A stretch of 64,000 bases of DNA, from positions 62,001 through 126,000 of the forward strand of contig CP144361.1 in the NCBI GenBank assembly GCA_040954445.1, given 5' to 3'. Under the pieces are notes generated by a model. The model was given only the letters and a program-made list of their open reading frames with translations, made no database searches and was not told the origin of the DNA. The stretch is from Burkholderia sp. GTDB taxonomy: Bacteria > Pseudomonadota > Gammaproteobacteria > Burkholderiales > Burkholderiaceae. This document shows, piece after piece, positions 29,093 through 38,502 of the stretch (position 1 is its first letter; each line of letters opens with the position of its first letter). The translations under genes and the position numbers were made by a program.

Positions 29093-30221
29093 GGCGTTGT
29101 TGCATAAATCGAGTGTGAGGACGCAATAGCATCGACGGGATAATTTCAGACGATACGAACGGATTGCGGACGAGCGAGGTCCGCCATACGGTTGATGTCT
29201 CCGACGCGAACGGAGACCTCGGTCGCCTGCGATTCGATGTGACGCGCCCAGAGACAGTTGCCGGTGAGGGGTCTTGAACCGATACATCGCATTCTCGGCA
29301 AGCGATCGCCGGTGGTAGCCACTTTCTTGCCTCCATTCTCGACGACCGTCACGGGCAATTGCATCAACCGCGCCATTACGCCACGCCGCACCGCACCGGG
29401 CATATCCGCTGGCCAATGAACGGCACCCTCGCGTGGCGGAATCGAAGGAATAGCACTGCGTGCAGCAGTGGCCGCATGACATGGCTCGGTGTCGTAGGCA
29501 CCGTCACCGCCGATGACATCGATTTGTTCTTCGCGTGGAATCTGGTCGAGCAACTTGGCCAGAGCGTCACCGTCAGCCACATTCTGATTCGTCATTAGCG
29601 CGGCATGCACTTGACCCGTATGCGCGTTGAGCGCGAGATGGACTTTACGCCACGTGCGCCGCTTCGAGTAGCCGTGCTGGCGCACCTTTCATTCACCTTC
29701 TCCATAGACCTTCAAACCGCTGCTGTCGACAACCAGATGGATCGGTTCATTGTCACGAAGGATCGGCAGTTCGACATCAAGCGTTTTTGCCCGGCGACAG
29801 AGCGTGGTGTAATTCGGCACCGGCAAGCTCGGGAAGGCCAGATCGCGCAGACTTTGGGTGAAACCTTGCAGGGCGCGCAACGTCAGTCGATAGACGGTCT
29901 TCACGCCAAGTAATGCCTGAATCAGGCGTATCGCCGTATAGAAACTGGCGACCAGGTGTGGATATGGCATCGGGTATTCTGGCAAGGACGGCTTCATCTA
30001 TCCATATTGTTACGTTCCCCCGGTTGATCAGGCCTGCATTATAGGCCGCCCAATTCCTGACACGGTAGCGTGCCTTCGGCTCACCTTTCTTGTGTATGTC
30101 CTTGCGCATTTTCTTGGCAAAAATTAGGCAGTTACTCTGGAATCTGACTTGATAGGAGGCTGGCCCCGCGACCGGTGCGCGTAAACGTCAACGGATCTCG
30201 CTCGATTTATGCAACAACGCC
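29093..30221 (-). mobile_element. IS903-like element, full length but degenerate
   Basis: Both tips present, 1129 bp. An extra CAACAACGCC follows at 30222-30231, which is a ten-base repeat of the tip. Confidence 0.85.
29146..30109 (-). pseudogene. IS903-group transposase, multiply disrupted
   Basis: Start at 30109 (MRKDIHKKGEPK). An extra base near 29925 and an extra G near 29271 shift the frame. TGG for Trp in GEGEWKV is TGA. A 5-bp duplication lies near 29392. Not functional. Confidence 0.87.
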
Positions 30222-30335
30222 CAACAACGCCGCTCGTTTGTTGAATATTCTCAGGCGTACTGAGCAGTATTTTAAACTAGACTTTTAGCACTCAACGGGC
30301 GAGAGTGCTAAGATGGCCTGGAAAATTGTCTGGTG

Positions 30336-30591
30336 CTTTCAAGAGTGAAGTGCAACACGCCGCTGCTTAATAGGCTGGAGCTCGGTCGGTGGGGTAAGCC
30401 AGGATTTGCGAAAGGGGTGTGCCAGTTCGGTCTGGCGTGCAGCCGAGTGTTGAGGTCGGCAATCGCATTGAGGTCGTCTTGAGAGTAGATGGACAGATCC
30501 TTGCCCTTAGGCAAGTACTAGCGCAGCCAAGCCGTTGGCGTTCTCACGCGTGCCGGGCTACCCAGGGCTGTGCGGGGCGCAGCAGGAGACC
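30336..30591 (-). pseudogene. IS30-family transposase, C-terminal remnant
   Basis: Minus-strand frames give PHSP, TRENANGL and then YLPKGKDLSIYSQDDLNAIADLNTR, matching the conserved C-terminal catalytic Glu region (ENANGL) and tail of IS30 transposases, followed by the IS30-type end at 30336. Damaged by a CAG-to-TAG change and frameshifts. Its 5' part may be the fragment at 31890-32170 on the other side of an IS630 insertion. Confidence 0.72.
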
Positions 30592-31880
30592 TATTGATCT
30601 GCAATTCGTGATTTTGAAATTGGAAAATCATCTCTTATGTGATGGAGATGGAAAAACGAGACATAAGATCGCTTCCTCGTGATGCACGTGAAGAGCGGCG
30701 ACGTCAGGTGATCAGCCCGTGCACGCGAGACTGAACCTATGACGAGGTTGCCGATGCATACGAACCTGTCGCGCACGGGTGCGTGTGATATTTGCAAGCG
30801 CTACGCCCACGAAAGTGCGGCTAGATTGCGGGACAAGCCGAGCGGCGGAGCGGTGAGTGGGCAGCAGGAAGTGGAAATTCGCATGCTGTTGTACGACCAG
30901 ATGCCGGATAAGCTGAAAATGTCGTTCGCATTGTGGACGCGACGACATGCCGTGCGGGAGTTGATCCGGCAGCGATGTGGTTTTACGCTGACGTTGCCAG
31001 GTGTGGCGTTGTTGCATAAATCGAGCGTGAGGACGCAAGAGCATCGACGGGTATATTGATCACGAATTTCGGATCAATAATTTCAGGCGATATGAACAGA
31101 TTGCGGATGAGCGAGGTCCGCAATCCGTTTTATTGCATCCTCACGCTCGATTTATGCAACAACGCCGCAAGGTGTCGGCTTTTGTATCTGCTGTGCAGGG
31201 GCCTCAACCCACAAAAGCCGATGAAGCGGGCCGCCTACGAGTAGTGACCGGAAGTGGTCTAGGCATGGCTGAACGAGACATACCCGGAGGGTGCGCGTCG
31301 GGTAAAAGCCGAAGCTGTGGAAATTCAGTGGGGCGACGAAACGGGGGCTGCGCTCGGACAATGTACGAGCCCGCTCCTACGCACCAAATGGGCAAGAGAC
31401 ACCCGAAAGCGGCGCGTGGCGAGCCGATGCGCGGGCCTGTCGGTGATGTCAACGGTGACAAACCGTGGCCAGTTGCACTGGAAAGTATTCGAGGGCGCGA
31501 TAGAACGCAGACATCCTGCTCGACTTCCTGAAGCGACTGATCAAAGACTTGCGCAGCAAGAAAGTGTTGCTGATGCTCGACAACCTGAAGGTTCATCACG
31601 CCAAGCCGGTCAAGGCGTGATTGGCCGAGCACCTCGACAAGATCGAGGTGTTCTACCTGCCGTAGTACAGTCCAGAGCTCAATTCAGACGAGATGCGCGA
31701 CGCGGATCTGAAAGTGAACGTGACGAGACAGGCTCCGGAGCGAAACCAAGGGGCATCTCAAGAAAGCCGTCATCAGCCATCTGCGTCGTCTCCAGAAATC
31801 ACTAAGCGTGTTGCTCTTTATTTCTGCATAAACAGATTCGCTATGCATCTTAATTCAAGATCACGTATTTCTGATAAATA
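30592..31880 (+). pseudogene. IS630-family element, interrupted and degenerate
   Basis: Left end TATTGATCTGC at 30592, right end near 31880. Pieces in order: REAREERRRQ-like start, DICKRYAHE, LKMSFALWT, mini-element insertion (31005-31166), FQPTKPMKRA-like region, EIQWGDETG (catalytic Asp), VLLMLDNLKVHHAKPVK (second Asp), SPELNSDEM (Glu) and the HLRRLQKS tail. Several stops and shifts. The order shows one original transposase gene of about 340 codons. Confidence 0.85.
31005..31166. mobile_element. 162-bp palindromic mini-element with target duplication
   Basis: Both tips are present, with a 26-bp IS630 unit inside (31054-31079). The flanks GCCAGGTGT (30996-31004) and GCAAGGTGT (31167-31175) agree at 8 of 9 bases, the 9-bp duplication size of the IS903-like family. 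This shows insertion as a discrete unit. Confidence 0.9.
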
Positions 31881-31889
31881 ACTATGTTA

Positions 31890-32170
31890 GAAATGGTCCG
31901 CACTGATCAGCACTGCGCAAGCGTGGCGAACACCTGATTCGCTGCTGGCGCAGCAGGTAGATAGACAGGTAACCTCAGCTTCGCGGCCCAGTTCGCCGCG
32001 AGGCTGAGGTTAAATTAGATGGCGCGTAGATTGGCGTTGTAAATTGTTTCGTGGGACACGTGCAAGCTCGGGTCGTCAGGGATAGTGCGCTTGGGGATGG
32101 CGACAATCTCCTGCGTCGACCACTGGCGCTCGCGTAAGCGATGAAGTTGCCCCCCAACGAACAAAGTATC
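31890..32170 (-). pseudogene. IS30-family transposase, internal remnant
   Basis: Minus-strand translation gives RQWSTQEIVAIPKRTIPDDPSLHVSHETIYNA, typical of the IS30 region before the catalytic domain, then a GEL-R-E-type segment. Includes a strong hairpin at 31972-32013. Truncated at both ends. Confidence 0.65.
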
Positions 32171-32187
32171 AAACCCCGACAATCAAA

Positions 32188-32246
32188 TGCAAAAGTGCGC
32201 GTCTCAAAGGACAGGGAATTCACCCGAAGAGATTGACAGACAATGC
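32188..32246 (+). repeat. unclassified dispersed repeat, copy 2
   Basis: Same layout as at 3001-3055: ATGCAAAAGTG, then TCTCAAAGGAC, then CACCCGAAGAGATTGA. Confidence 0.55.
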
Positions 32247-32566
32247 CCCAGAGAGTCGAGTCAAGTTCGATCTTCAGCACTGGTCCCGATAGCTTGTCAA
32301 CCGGTGTTGCGCGAAGCTTGGGCTACACACGTGCAGTGTACAGCCCATTGGTCTGCGTGTTGCGGGCCGATTCGCAACTCAACGTCGAGGGAGCGTCATC
32401 CATCGTCCCGTCATAAATCGGTTCGCATACGTTCTGTTTGGGTTGTAGTGATTGGTCATTCTCTTTGCCATTCACGGAATTTACCGGTTGGCGGAGGTAT
32501 TGTGTTGCAGATTTGAGGCCGCCCCTTGTAACGGAGCTTGTCCATGATTCCAAAGGAGTTTACGTA
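32247..32566 (+). other. leader region of rpoH
   Basis: 320 bp with no gene. It contains the AAAGGAG ribosome site at 32552-32558. Promoters are expected here, but I cannot assign one with confidence. Confidence 0.4.
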
Positions 32567-33499
32567 GTGAGCAATGCTCTGACCCTTCTGAATACGCTTG
32601 GCTCGTTGCCTGTGAAGGCTTCGTCGGCAGGCTCGCTGACGCTCGCGTCCCAATCGATGCTGCCCGGCCAGCTGGGAAATATCGACGCCTATATCCAGTC
32701 GGTGAACCGCATCCCGATACTGACGCCCGAGGAAGAACGCCAGTACGCGACTGAATTCCGCGACCAGAACAATCTCGAATCGGCCCGCCGGCTGGTGCTC
32801 TCGCACCTTCGCTTAGTGGTGTCGATCGCGCGCAACTACCTTGGCTATGGGCTGCCGCACGGTGACCTGATCCAGGAAGGCAATATCGGCCTGATGAAGG
32901 CTGTCAAGCGCTTCGATCCGAATCAGAACGTACGCCTGGTCTCGTACGCGATCCATTGGATCAAGGCTGAGATCCACGAATATATTCTACGCAACTGGCG
33001 CATGGTGAAGGTCGCGACCACCAAGGCACAGCGCAAGCTGTTCTTCAACCTGCGCAGCCACAAGAAAAGCCTGCAGGCGATGACACCCGAGGAAATCGAC
33101 GGCCTGGCCCAGGAGCTGAACGTCAAGTGCGAGGATGTCGCCGAGATGGAAACGCGTCTGTCGGGCGCTGATATCAGGCTCGAAGGGCAGGTCGAAGACG
33201 GCGAGGAATCCTTCGCACCGATCGCTTACCTGGAAGACTCGCACAACGAACCAACCGCCGTGATCGCCTCGCGCCAGCGCGACCGCCTGCAGACAGATGG
33301 CATCTTGGAAGCACTCGAGTCGCTCGACGCGCGCAGCCGCCGAATCATCGAGGCGCGCTGGCTACATGTCGACGACGGCCCGGGCGGCTCGACGCTGCAC
33401 GACCTAGCTTCCGAGTTCGGCGTGTCAGCCGAGCGGATCCGCCAGATCGAAGCCAGCGCGATGAAGAGGATGCGCGCCAAGCTCGCCACCTACGCATAA
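32567..33499 (+). CDS. rpoH: RNA polymerase heat-shock sigma factor (sigma-32)
   Basis: Directs transcription of chaperone and protease genes on heat or misfolding stress. 310 aa from a GTG start chosen for its AAAGGAG site eight bases upstream and for the family N-terminus VSNALTLLNTLGSLP. Region 2 contains LRLVVSIARNYLGYGLPHGDLIQEGNIGLMKAVKRFDP and SYAIHWIKAEIHEYILRNWRMVKVATTKAQRKLFFNLR, which includes the RpoH box. Region 4.2 has HDLASEFGVSAERIRQIEASAMKRMR. Complete. In-frame codons upstream to 32438 are unlikely to be translated. Confidence 0.96.
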   Translation: MSNALTLLNTLGSLPVKASSAGSLTLASQSMLPGQLGNIDAYIQSVNRIPILTPEEERQYATEFRDQNNLESARRLVLSHLRLVVSIARNYLGYGLPHGDLIQEGNIGLMKAVKRFDPNQNVRLVSYAIHWIKAEIHEYILRNWRMVKVATTKAQRKLFFNLRSHKKSLQAMTPEEIDGLAQELNVKCEDVAEMETRLSGADIRLEGQVEDGEESFAPIAYLEDSHNEPTAVIASRQRDRLQTDGILEALESLDARSRRIIEARWLHVDDGPGGSTLHDLASEFGVSAERIRQIEASAMKRMRAKLATYA

Positions 33500-33554
33500 T
33501 GCAAGCGGTCGGCTGATCCGTCAGTCGGCCCACTCCACCCGGTGCCTTCGAAGG

Positions 33555-34675
33555 GGCGTTGTTGCATAAATCGAGCGTGAGGACGCCGTGGCATACTGGC
33601 ATAATTTCAGGCGATACGAACGGATTGCGGACGAGCGAGGTCCACCATACGGTTGGTGACGGCGACGCGAACGGCGACTTCGGTCGCCTGCGAGGCGATG
33701 TGACGCGCCCAGAGAAAGTTGCCGGTGAGGGCCTTGAACCGATACATCGCATTCTCGGCAAGCGATCGCCGGTGGCAGCGACTGCCTTTCTTCCATTCTC
33801 GACGACCGTCACGGGAAATTGCATCAACCGCGCCATTACGCCACGCCGCACCGGGCATATCCGCTGGCCAATGAACGGCACCCTCGCGTAGCGGAATCGA
33901 AGGAATAGCACTGCGTGCAGCAATGGCCGCATGGCATGGCTTGGTGTCGTAGGCACCATCACCGCCGATGACATCGATTTGTTCTTCGCGTGGAATCTGG
34001 TCGAGCAACTTGGCCAGAGCGTCACCGTCAGCCACATTCTGATTCGTCATTAGCGCGGCATGCACTTGACCCGTATTCGCGTTGAGCGCGAGATGGACTT
34101 TACGCCAGGTGCGCCGCTTCGAGTAGCCGTGCTGGCGCACCCTTCCATTCACCTTCGCCGTAGACCTTCAGACCGGTGCTGTCAACAACCCGATGGATCG
34201 GTTCATTGTCACGAAGGATCGGCAGTTCGACATCAAGCGTTTTGCCCGGCGACAGAGCGTGGTGTAATTCGGCACCGGCAAGCTCGGGAAGGCCAAATCG
34301 CGCAGACTTTGGGTGAAACCTTGCAGGGCGCGCAAGGTCAGTCGATAGACGGTCTTCACGCCAAGTAATGCCTGAATCAGCGTATCGCCGTATAGACACG
34401 GGCGACCACGTGTGGGTATGGCATCGGGTATTCTGGCAAGGACGGCTTCATCTATCCATATTGTTACGTTCCCCCGGTTGATCAGGCCTTCATTATAGGC
34501 CGCCCAATTCCTGACACGGTAGCGTGCCTTCGGCTCACCTGTCTTGTGTATGTCCTTGCGCATTTTCTTGGAAAAAATTAGGCAGTTACTCTGGAATCTG
34601 ACCAGATAGGGATCTGGCCCCGCGACCGTTGCGCGTAAACGTCAACGGATCTCGCTCGATTTATGCAACAATGCC
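33555..34675 (-). mobile_element. IS903-like element, full length with small indels
   Basis: Both tips (left tip ends CAACAATGCC), 1121 bp. The flanking 9-mers do not match. It starts 55 bp after rpoH. Confidence 0.87.
33607..34563 (-). pseudogene. IS903-group transposase, two compensating frameshifts
   Basis: One base is missing near 34240 and one extra base near 34141, leaving about 35 codons out of frame around the first catalytic Asp (VDSTGLK). The two flanking frames are otherwise intact. Confidence 0.87.
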
Positions 34676-35164
34676 TCTCTCGACTGACGTTGCGGCGCCC
34701 TTGCAAGGTTTCACCCAAAGTCTGCGCGATCTGGCCTTCCCGGGCTTTCCGGTGGCGAATTACACCACGCTCTGTCGCCGGGCAAAAACGCTTGATGTCG
34801 AACTGCCGATCCTTCGCCACAGTGCACCAATCCACCTGGTGGTCGACAGGACCTGTCTGAAGGTCTACGGCGAAGGTGAATAGAAGGTGCGCCAGCACGG
34901 CTACTCCAAGCAGCGCACGTTTTTCCGTACAGTCCATCTCGCGCTCAACGCGAATACGGGTCAAGTGCATGCCGCGCTAATCACACATCAGAATGTGGCT
35001 GACGGTGACGCTCTCGCCAAGTTGCTCGACCAGATTCCGCGCGACGAACAGATTGATATCATCGTCGACAACGGTGCCTACGCCACCAAGCCATGCCATG
35101 CGGCCATTGCTGCATGCGCATTGCTATTCCTTCGATTCCGCCACGCGAGGGTGCCGCTCATTGG
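34676..35164 (+). pseudogene. IS903-group transposase, internal fragment, diverged
   Basis: Runs from LTLRRPCKVSP-like sequence to RFRHARVPLIG-like sequence (two frames). A TAG replaces Trp in GEGEWKV, and an insertion gives KQRTFFRTVHL. It is older than the intact copies and is cut by the mini-element at 35165. Confidence 0.82.
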
Positions 35165-35302
35165 GGCGTTGTTGCATAAATCGAGCGCGCGGACGAAATG
35201 GAACTGATTGCAGACCTCGCTCGTTCGCCATCCGTTCGTATCGCCTGAAATTATGCCCGTCGATGCCGTTGCTTCCTCATGCTCGATTTATGCAACAACG
35301 TC
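35165..35302. mobile_element. 138-bp palindromic mini-element
   Basis: Tips GGCGTTGTTGCATAAATCGA and CAACAACGTC. It contains the last transposase codons (DLARSPSVRIA-like) between inverted right tips. Ends 2 bp before the serB stop codon. Confidence 0.83.
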
Positions 35303-35304
35303 CT

Positions 35305-36150
35305 TCAGAACAGGCGAAGCAGGCCGTCGAGACCGACGTGGTCGAATGCGACACTGGCCGCCGCGCGCACCACAGGCTTGGCACGGAACGCCACCGAGAA
35401 GCCGGCGGTAGCCATCATCGCCAGGTCGTTCGAACCGTCACCCATCGCAATCGTGCGTGAGGGCTCGAAGCCAAGCGTCGCGCAGGTCTCGCGCACGGTA
35501 CGTGCCTTGACCTCGGCATTAACGATCTCGCCGAGCACCTTTCCGGTCAGCTTGCCGTCGACGATTTCGAGTGTATTAGCACGGGCGAAGTCGAGCCCGA
35601 GCCGTGCCTTGAGGCGGTCGGTGAAGAAGCTAAAACCGCCCGACACCAGCAGGGTCTTAAGGCCGGCAGCCCTAGCACCGGCCAGCATCGCCTCAGCACC
35701 CGGAGACAGTTGCAGCCGTTCCTCGTAGACGCTCTCCAGAGCGCTCGCCTCAAGCCCAGCCAACAGTGCGACTCGGCGCGTCAGGCTCTCGTTGAAATGC
35801 TTGATCTCACCACGCATCGAGGCTTTGGTGATCGCGGCCACCTCGGGCTTGAGGCCGTAGAAATCGCCGATCTCGTCGATGCACTCGATGGTGATCAGCG
35901 TCGAATCCATGTCCATCGCAACTAGCCCGAAATCGCCGAGCCGGCTCCCGCCCTCGACGAAGGCGTAATCAAGGCCGTGGGTGCCGCAGTAGATCGCGAT
36001 GTCGGGTGCCTGCGCGCGGTGCGCGCCCTTGATGCGGATCGCCTGCTCGTCGATCGAGGTGAAGCCGGTGCCGCGTGCTAGCGCTAGTAGGGTTTTGTGG
36101 TAGGCTGGAGCTAATGGTATAGCGCTCTGGATGACAAGATCGGTGGTCAT
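35305..36150 (-). CDS. serB: phosphoserine phosphatase
   Basis: Last step of serine synthesis, dephosphorylating O-phosphoserine. 281 aa with an N-terminal ACT-like region (about residues 1-75) and a HAD phosphatase domain. HAD motif I is DMDSTLITIECIDE near residue 80, motif II is LLVSGGFSFFTDRL, and motif III/IV is MGDGSNDLAMMATAG. The stop lies 2 bp from a mini-element and the C-terminus GLDGLLRLF is native, so the gene escaped damage. Upstream lies a 24-bp tandem duplication starting directly at the start codon. Confidence 0.95.
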   Translation of the reverse strand: MTTDLVIQSAIPLAPAYHKTLLALARGTGFTSIDEQAIRIKGAHRAQAPDIAIYCGTHGLDYAFVEGGSRLGDFGLVAMDMDSTLITIECIDEIGDFYGLKPEVAAITKASMRGEIKHFNESLTRRVALLAGLEASALESVYEERLQLSPGAEAMLAGARAAGLKTLLVSGGFSFFTDRLKARLGLDFARANTLEIVDGKLTGKVLGEIVNAEVKARTVRETCATLGFEPSRTIAMGDGSNDLAMMATAGFSVAFRAKPVVRAAASVAFDHVGLDGLLRLF

Positions 36151-36198
36151 GACGGGTCGCGTAAGACGAGAACGGACGGGTCGCGTAAGACGAGAACG
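36151..36198 (-). repeat. 24-bp tandem duplication at the serB start
   Basis: Two consecutive copies of a 24-base unit beginning GACGGGTCGCGTAAGACGAG, immediately upstream of the serB ATG. It spaces the promoter from the gene and falls on the ribosome-binding region. Confidence 0.85.
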
Positions 36199-36248
36199 GC
36201 GTGCCGCGCGCGCCGGGAAAATTGCTGTTGTGCATTGCTATTGTGCCA

Positions 36249-36297
36249 GGCGTTGTTACATACATCGAGCGTGAGAACCCAGTGGCATCGACGGATA
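36249..36297 (-). repeat. solo IS903-like right tip, diverged
   Basis: GGCGTTGTTACATACATCGA and the following GTGAGAACCCAGTGGCATCG; abuts the IS630 left end. Confidence 0.7.
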
Positions 36298-36389
36298 TAT
36301 TGATCCGCAACTCGTAAGCTTGAAATTGGCAATCGGCCCTCATCTGAGGGAGATGGGACAACGAGACATGAGATTGTTTCCTCGTGAGG

Positions 36390-36934
36390 GACGTTGTTGC
36401 ATAAATCGAGCGAGATCCGTTGACATTTACGCGCAACGGTCGCGGGGCCAGCCTCCTATCAAGTCAGATTCCAGAGTAACTGCCTAATTTTTGTCAAGAA
36501 AATGCGCAAGGACATACACAAGAAAGGTGAGCCGAAGGCACGCGACCGTGTCAGGAATTTGGCGGCCTATAATGAAGGTCTGATCAACCGGGGAACATAA
36601 CAATATGAATAGATGAAGCCGTTCTTGCCAGAATACCCGATGCCATACCCACACGTGGTCGCCCGTGTCTATACGGCGATACGCTGATTCAGGCATTACT
36701 TGGCGTGAAGACCGTCTATCGACTGACGTTGCGCGCCCTGCAAGGTTTCACCCAAAGTCTGCGCGATCTGGCCTTCCCGAGCTTGCCGGTGCCGAATGGC
36801 GTTATTGCATAAATCGAGCGTGAGGACGAAAGGAAACGAATTGCAGACCTCGCTCGTCCGCAATCCGTTCGTATCGCCTGAAATTATCCCGTCGATGCTA
36901 TTGCGTCCTCACACTCGATTTATGCAACAACGCC
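36390..36934 (+). mobile_element. internally deleted IS903-like element: left end plus palindromic right unit
   Basis: 36390-36797 is a normal left end with the transposase start. At 36798 an inverted right tip begins a 137-bp palindromic unit ending in the true right tip at 36934. The whole sits in the IS630 gene with a TCGTGAGG repeat on both sides, so it inserted (or was deleted after inserting) as one IS. Confidence 0.85.
36502..36797 (+). pseudogene. IS903-group transposase, N-terminal fragment
   Basis: Starts MRKDIHKKGEPKARDRV. A base lost near 36590 and a stop near 36608 break it before the IWIDEAVLA segment. It ends at LPVPN where the inverted tip begins. Confidence 0.82.
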
Positions 36935-37472
36935 TCGTGAGGCACGAGAAGAGCGGCGACGTCAGGTGATCAACTCTTCCCCACGCGTGGCTGAGCCTAC
37001 AACGAGATTGCCGAGCATACGAACTGCCGAACTGTCGCGCAGGGGCCGTGTTCGATATTTGCAAGCGCCACACCCACGAAGGTTTGGCTGGATTGCTGGA
37101 CAAGCTGAGAGTGGCAAGAGCGGCGAACCCAAGCCGAGCCCTGAGTGAGCAGCAGGAGGTGGAAATTCGCATGCTGTTGCACGACCAGATGCCGGACCAG
37201 CTGAAGATATCGTTCGCGTTGTGGAAGCGACATGCTATGGGGGAGTGGATCCGGAAGCGATGTGCTTTGACGCTGACATTGCAAGGTGTTGGCTTGTATC
37301 TGGTGCGCTGGGACTTCACCCCACAAAAGCCGATGAAGCGGGCCTACGAGCAGCGACTGGAAGCGGTGCAGGTATGCCTGAACGAGACTTACCCGGAGAT
37401 TGTGCTTCAGCCCAAAGCCGACAGTGAGGAAATTCAGTGGGACGACGAAACGGGGCTGCGTTCGGAGATGAT

Positions 37473-37604
37473 GGCGTTATTGCATAAAGCGAGCGTGAGG
37501 ACGCAATGGCATCGAAGGGCATAATTCAGGCAATCTGTTCGCATTGCCTGAATTATGCCCTTCGATGCCATTGCGTCCTCACGCTCGCTTTATGCAATAA
37601 CGCC
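37473..37604. mobile_element. 132-bp perfect palindromic mini-element
   Basis: Two 62-bp arms are exact inverse complements with an 8-bp loop (CTGTTCGC). Both arms share differences from the family consensus (GGCGTTATTGCATAAAGCGA; GAAGGG), so they have been homogenised. No flanking 9-bp duplication. Confidence 0.95.
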
Positions 37605-37953
37605 GTTTTCTGGCATCGTTTTTTGGATTTATACCCTGTATAATGTATCATGCTTTATCCTCTATCTAATACACCTGTCAGTCAACCCCCAAAGTTAAAT
37701 GCAAAGTGAGCATCCCAAGGGGCAAGGAATCCACCCGAAAAGATTGAAAAAGGTGGACCTCAGCAAATCGCCTCGGGCGGCGAAGGAGGAAAGTGTCTAG
37801 GGCGATTATAGACGCTGTCAGCGCTACCGGAATTCAAACAGCAGAGTTCAACAAAGGTTGTGGGGCGAGCGTGCTGTCGCGTCCTGTGCTTGTTGTGCGG
37901 TATCTAGCCAATCTGGCTGTTTAGATATGCTTTTTCAATCAGACCGCGAGCAT
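37605..37953. other. non-coding stretch with dispersed repeat copy 3
   Basis: No gene is visible. 37698-37752 is the dispersed repeat (ATGCAAAGTGAG, CCCAAGGGGC, CCACCCGAAAAGATTGA). 37938-37951 (AATCAGACCGCGAGC) recurs at 49626-49645. Confidence 0.5.
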
Positions 37954-37979
37954 TATTGATCCGAAATTCGTGATCAATA
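37954..37979. repeat. 26-bp IS630-derived palindromic unit
   Basis: TATTGATCCG, AAATTC, GTGATCAATA. See the other five copies. Confidence 0.75.
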
Positions 37980-38045
37980 ACCCCACCGACCGAGCTCCAG
38001 CCCATTAACCGACAGTGTGTTGCAAGTTCACCTTTGAACCCCTGT
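37980..38045 (+). mobile_element. IS30-family element end, remnant
   Basis: Inverse of the end sequence at 20026-20136 and 30336 (GACCGAGCTCCAGCC, then a GTGTTGCAAGTTCAC variant). Lies 28 bp upstream of rpsU. Confidence 0.45.
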
Positions 38046-38073
38046 CCCGTTTATCACACAATTTAGGAACTAC

Positions 38074-38286
38074 ATGACGACAATTCTTCTGAAAGAAAAC
38101 GAGCCGTTTGAAGTCGCGATCCGTCGCTTCCGTAGAGCGATCGAAAAGAACGGCCTGATCGCTGAGCTGCGTGAGCGCCAGTCGTACGAGAAACCGACTT
38201 CCGTGCGCAAGCGCAAGAAGGCCGCGGCCATGAAGCGCCTGCATAAACGTCTGCGCAGTCAGATGCTGCCGAAGAAGCTCCACTAA
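38074..38286 (+). CDS. rpsU: 30S ribosomal protein S21
   Basis: Small-subunit protein next to the 3' end of 16S rRNA, important for initiation. 70 aa, basic: [27 protein letters not shown] at the N-terminus, [19 protein letters not shown] at the C-terminus, matching the betaproteobacterial form. AGGA lies 8 bases before the ATG. Upstream is IS30 debris, downstream an IS5-like relic, so the usual neighbours are absent. Intact. Confidence 0.96.
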   Translation: MTTILLKENEPFEVAIRRFRRAIEKNGLIAELRERQSYEKPTSVRKRKKAAAMKRLHKRLRSQMLPKKLH

Positions 38287-38329
38287 GAAACTACCTGTCA
38301 ATTATATTGACCTCGACAGGTACTTTACG

Positions 38330-38440
38330 TAAAGCGATGCTGACGGCAGTGAGGTTGAGCGCAACAAAGCTACGCTCCAGCTTCTGGTAGCACACTAGCA
38401 GCTTTTAGAATCGTTGGAGCAGCTATGGCTGACTTCGACA
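38330..38440 (-). pseudogene. probable IS5-type transposase C-terminal relic
   Basis: Minus-strand reading gives RF-KLLVCYQKLERSFVALNLTAVSIALRKV, similar to the last residues of IS5-family transposases of a different group from the dominant IS. Only about 35 codons with one stop. Weak evidence. 38446-38462 is a small GGCCC/GGGCC hairpin. Confidence 0.4.
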
Positions 38441-38469
38441 GGCCCAATGCCGTGGGCCTTCCTTGTTGC

Positions 38470-38485
38470 GGCGTTGTTGCATAAA
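38470..38485 (-). repeat. solo IS903-like tip (16 bp)
   Basis: GGCGTTGTTGCATAAA only, 17 bp after the mscS stop. Probably a deletion scar. Confidence 0.6.
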
Positions 38486-38502
38486 GATCTGAGACGTTCG
38501 AC

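Larger units (their letters stand above)
36298..37472 (+). pseudogene. IS630-family transposase, interrupted and 3'-truncated
   Basis: Left end TATTGATCCGCAACTCGT. The 5' part up to 36389 ends TTTCCTCGTGAGG, and after the insertion at 36390-36934 it resumes TCGTGAGGCACGAGAAGAG. Pieces include FDICKRHTHEGLAGLLDKL, EVEIRMLLHDQMPDQLKISFALWKRH, GVGLYLVRWDFTPQKPMKRAYEQR and EEIQWDDETGLRSE. Cut at 37472 by a palindromic element. Confidence 0.85.
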
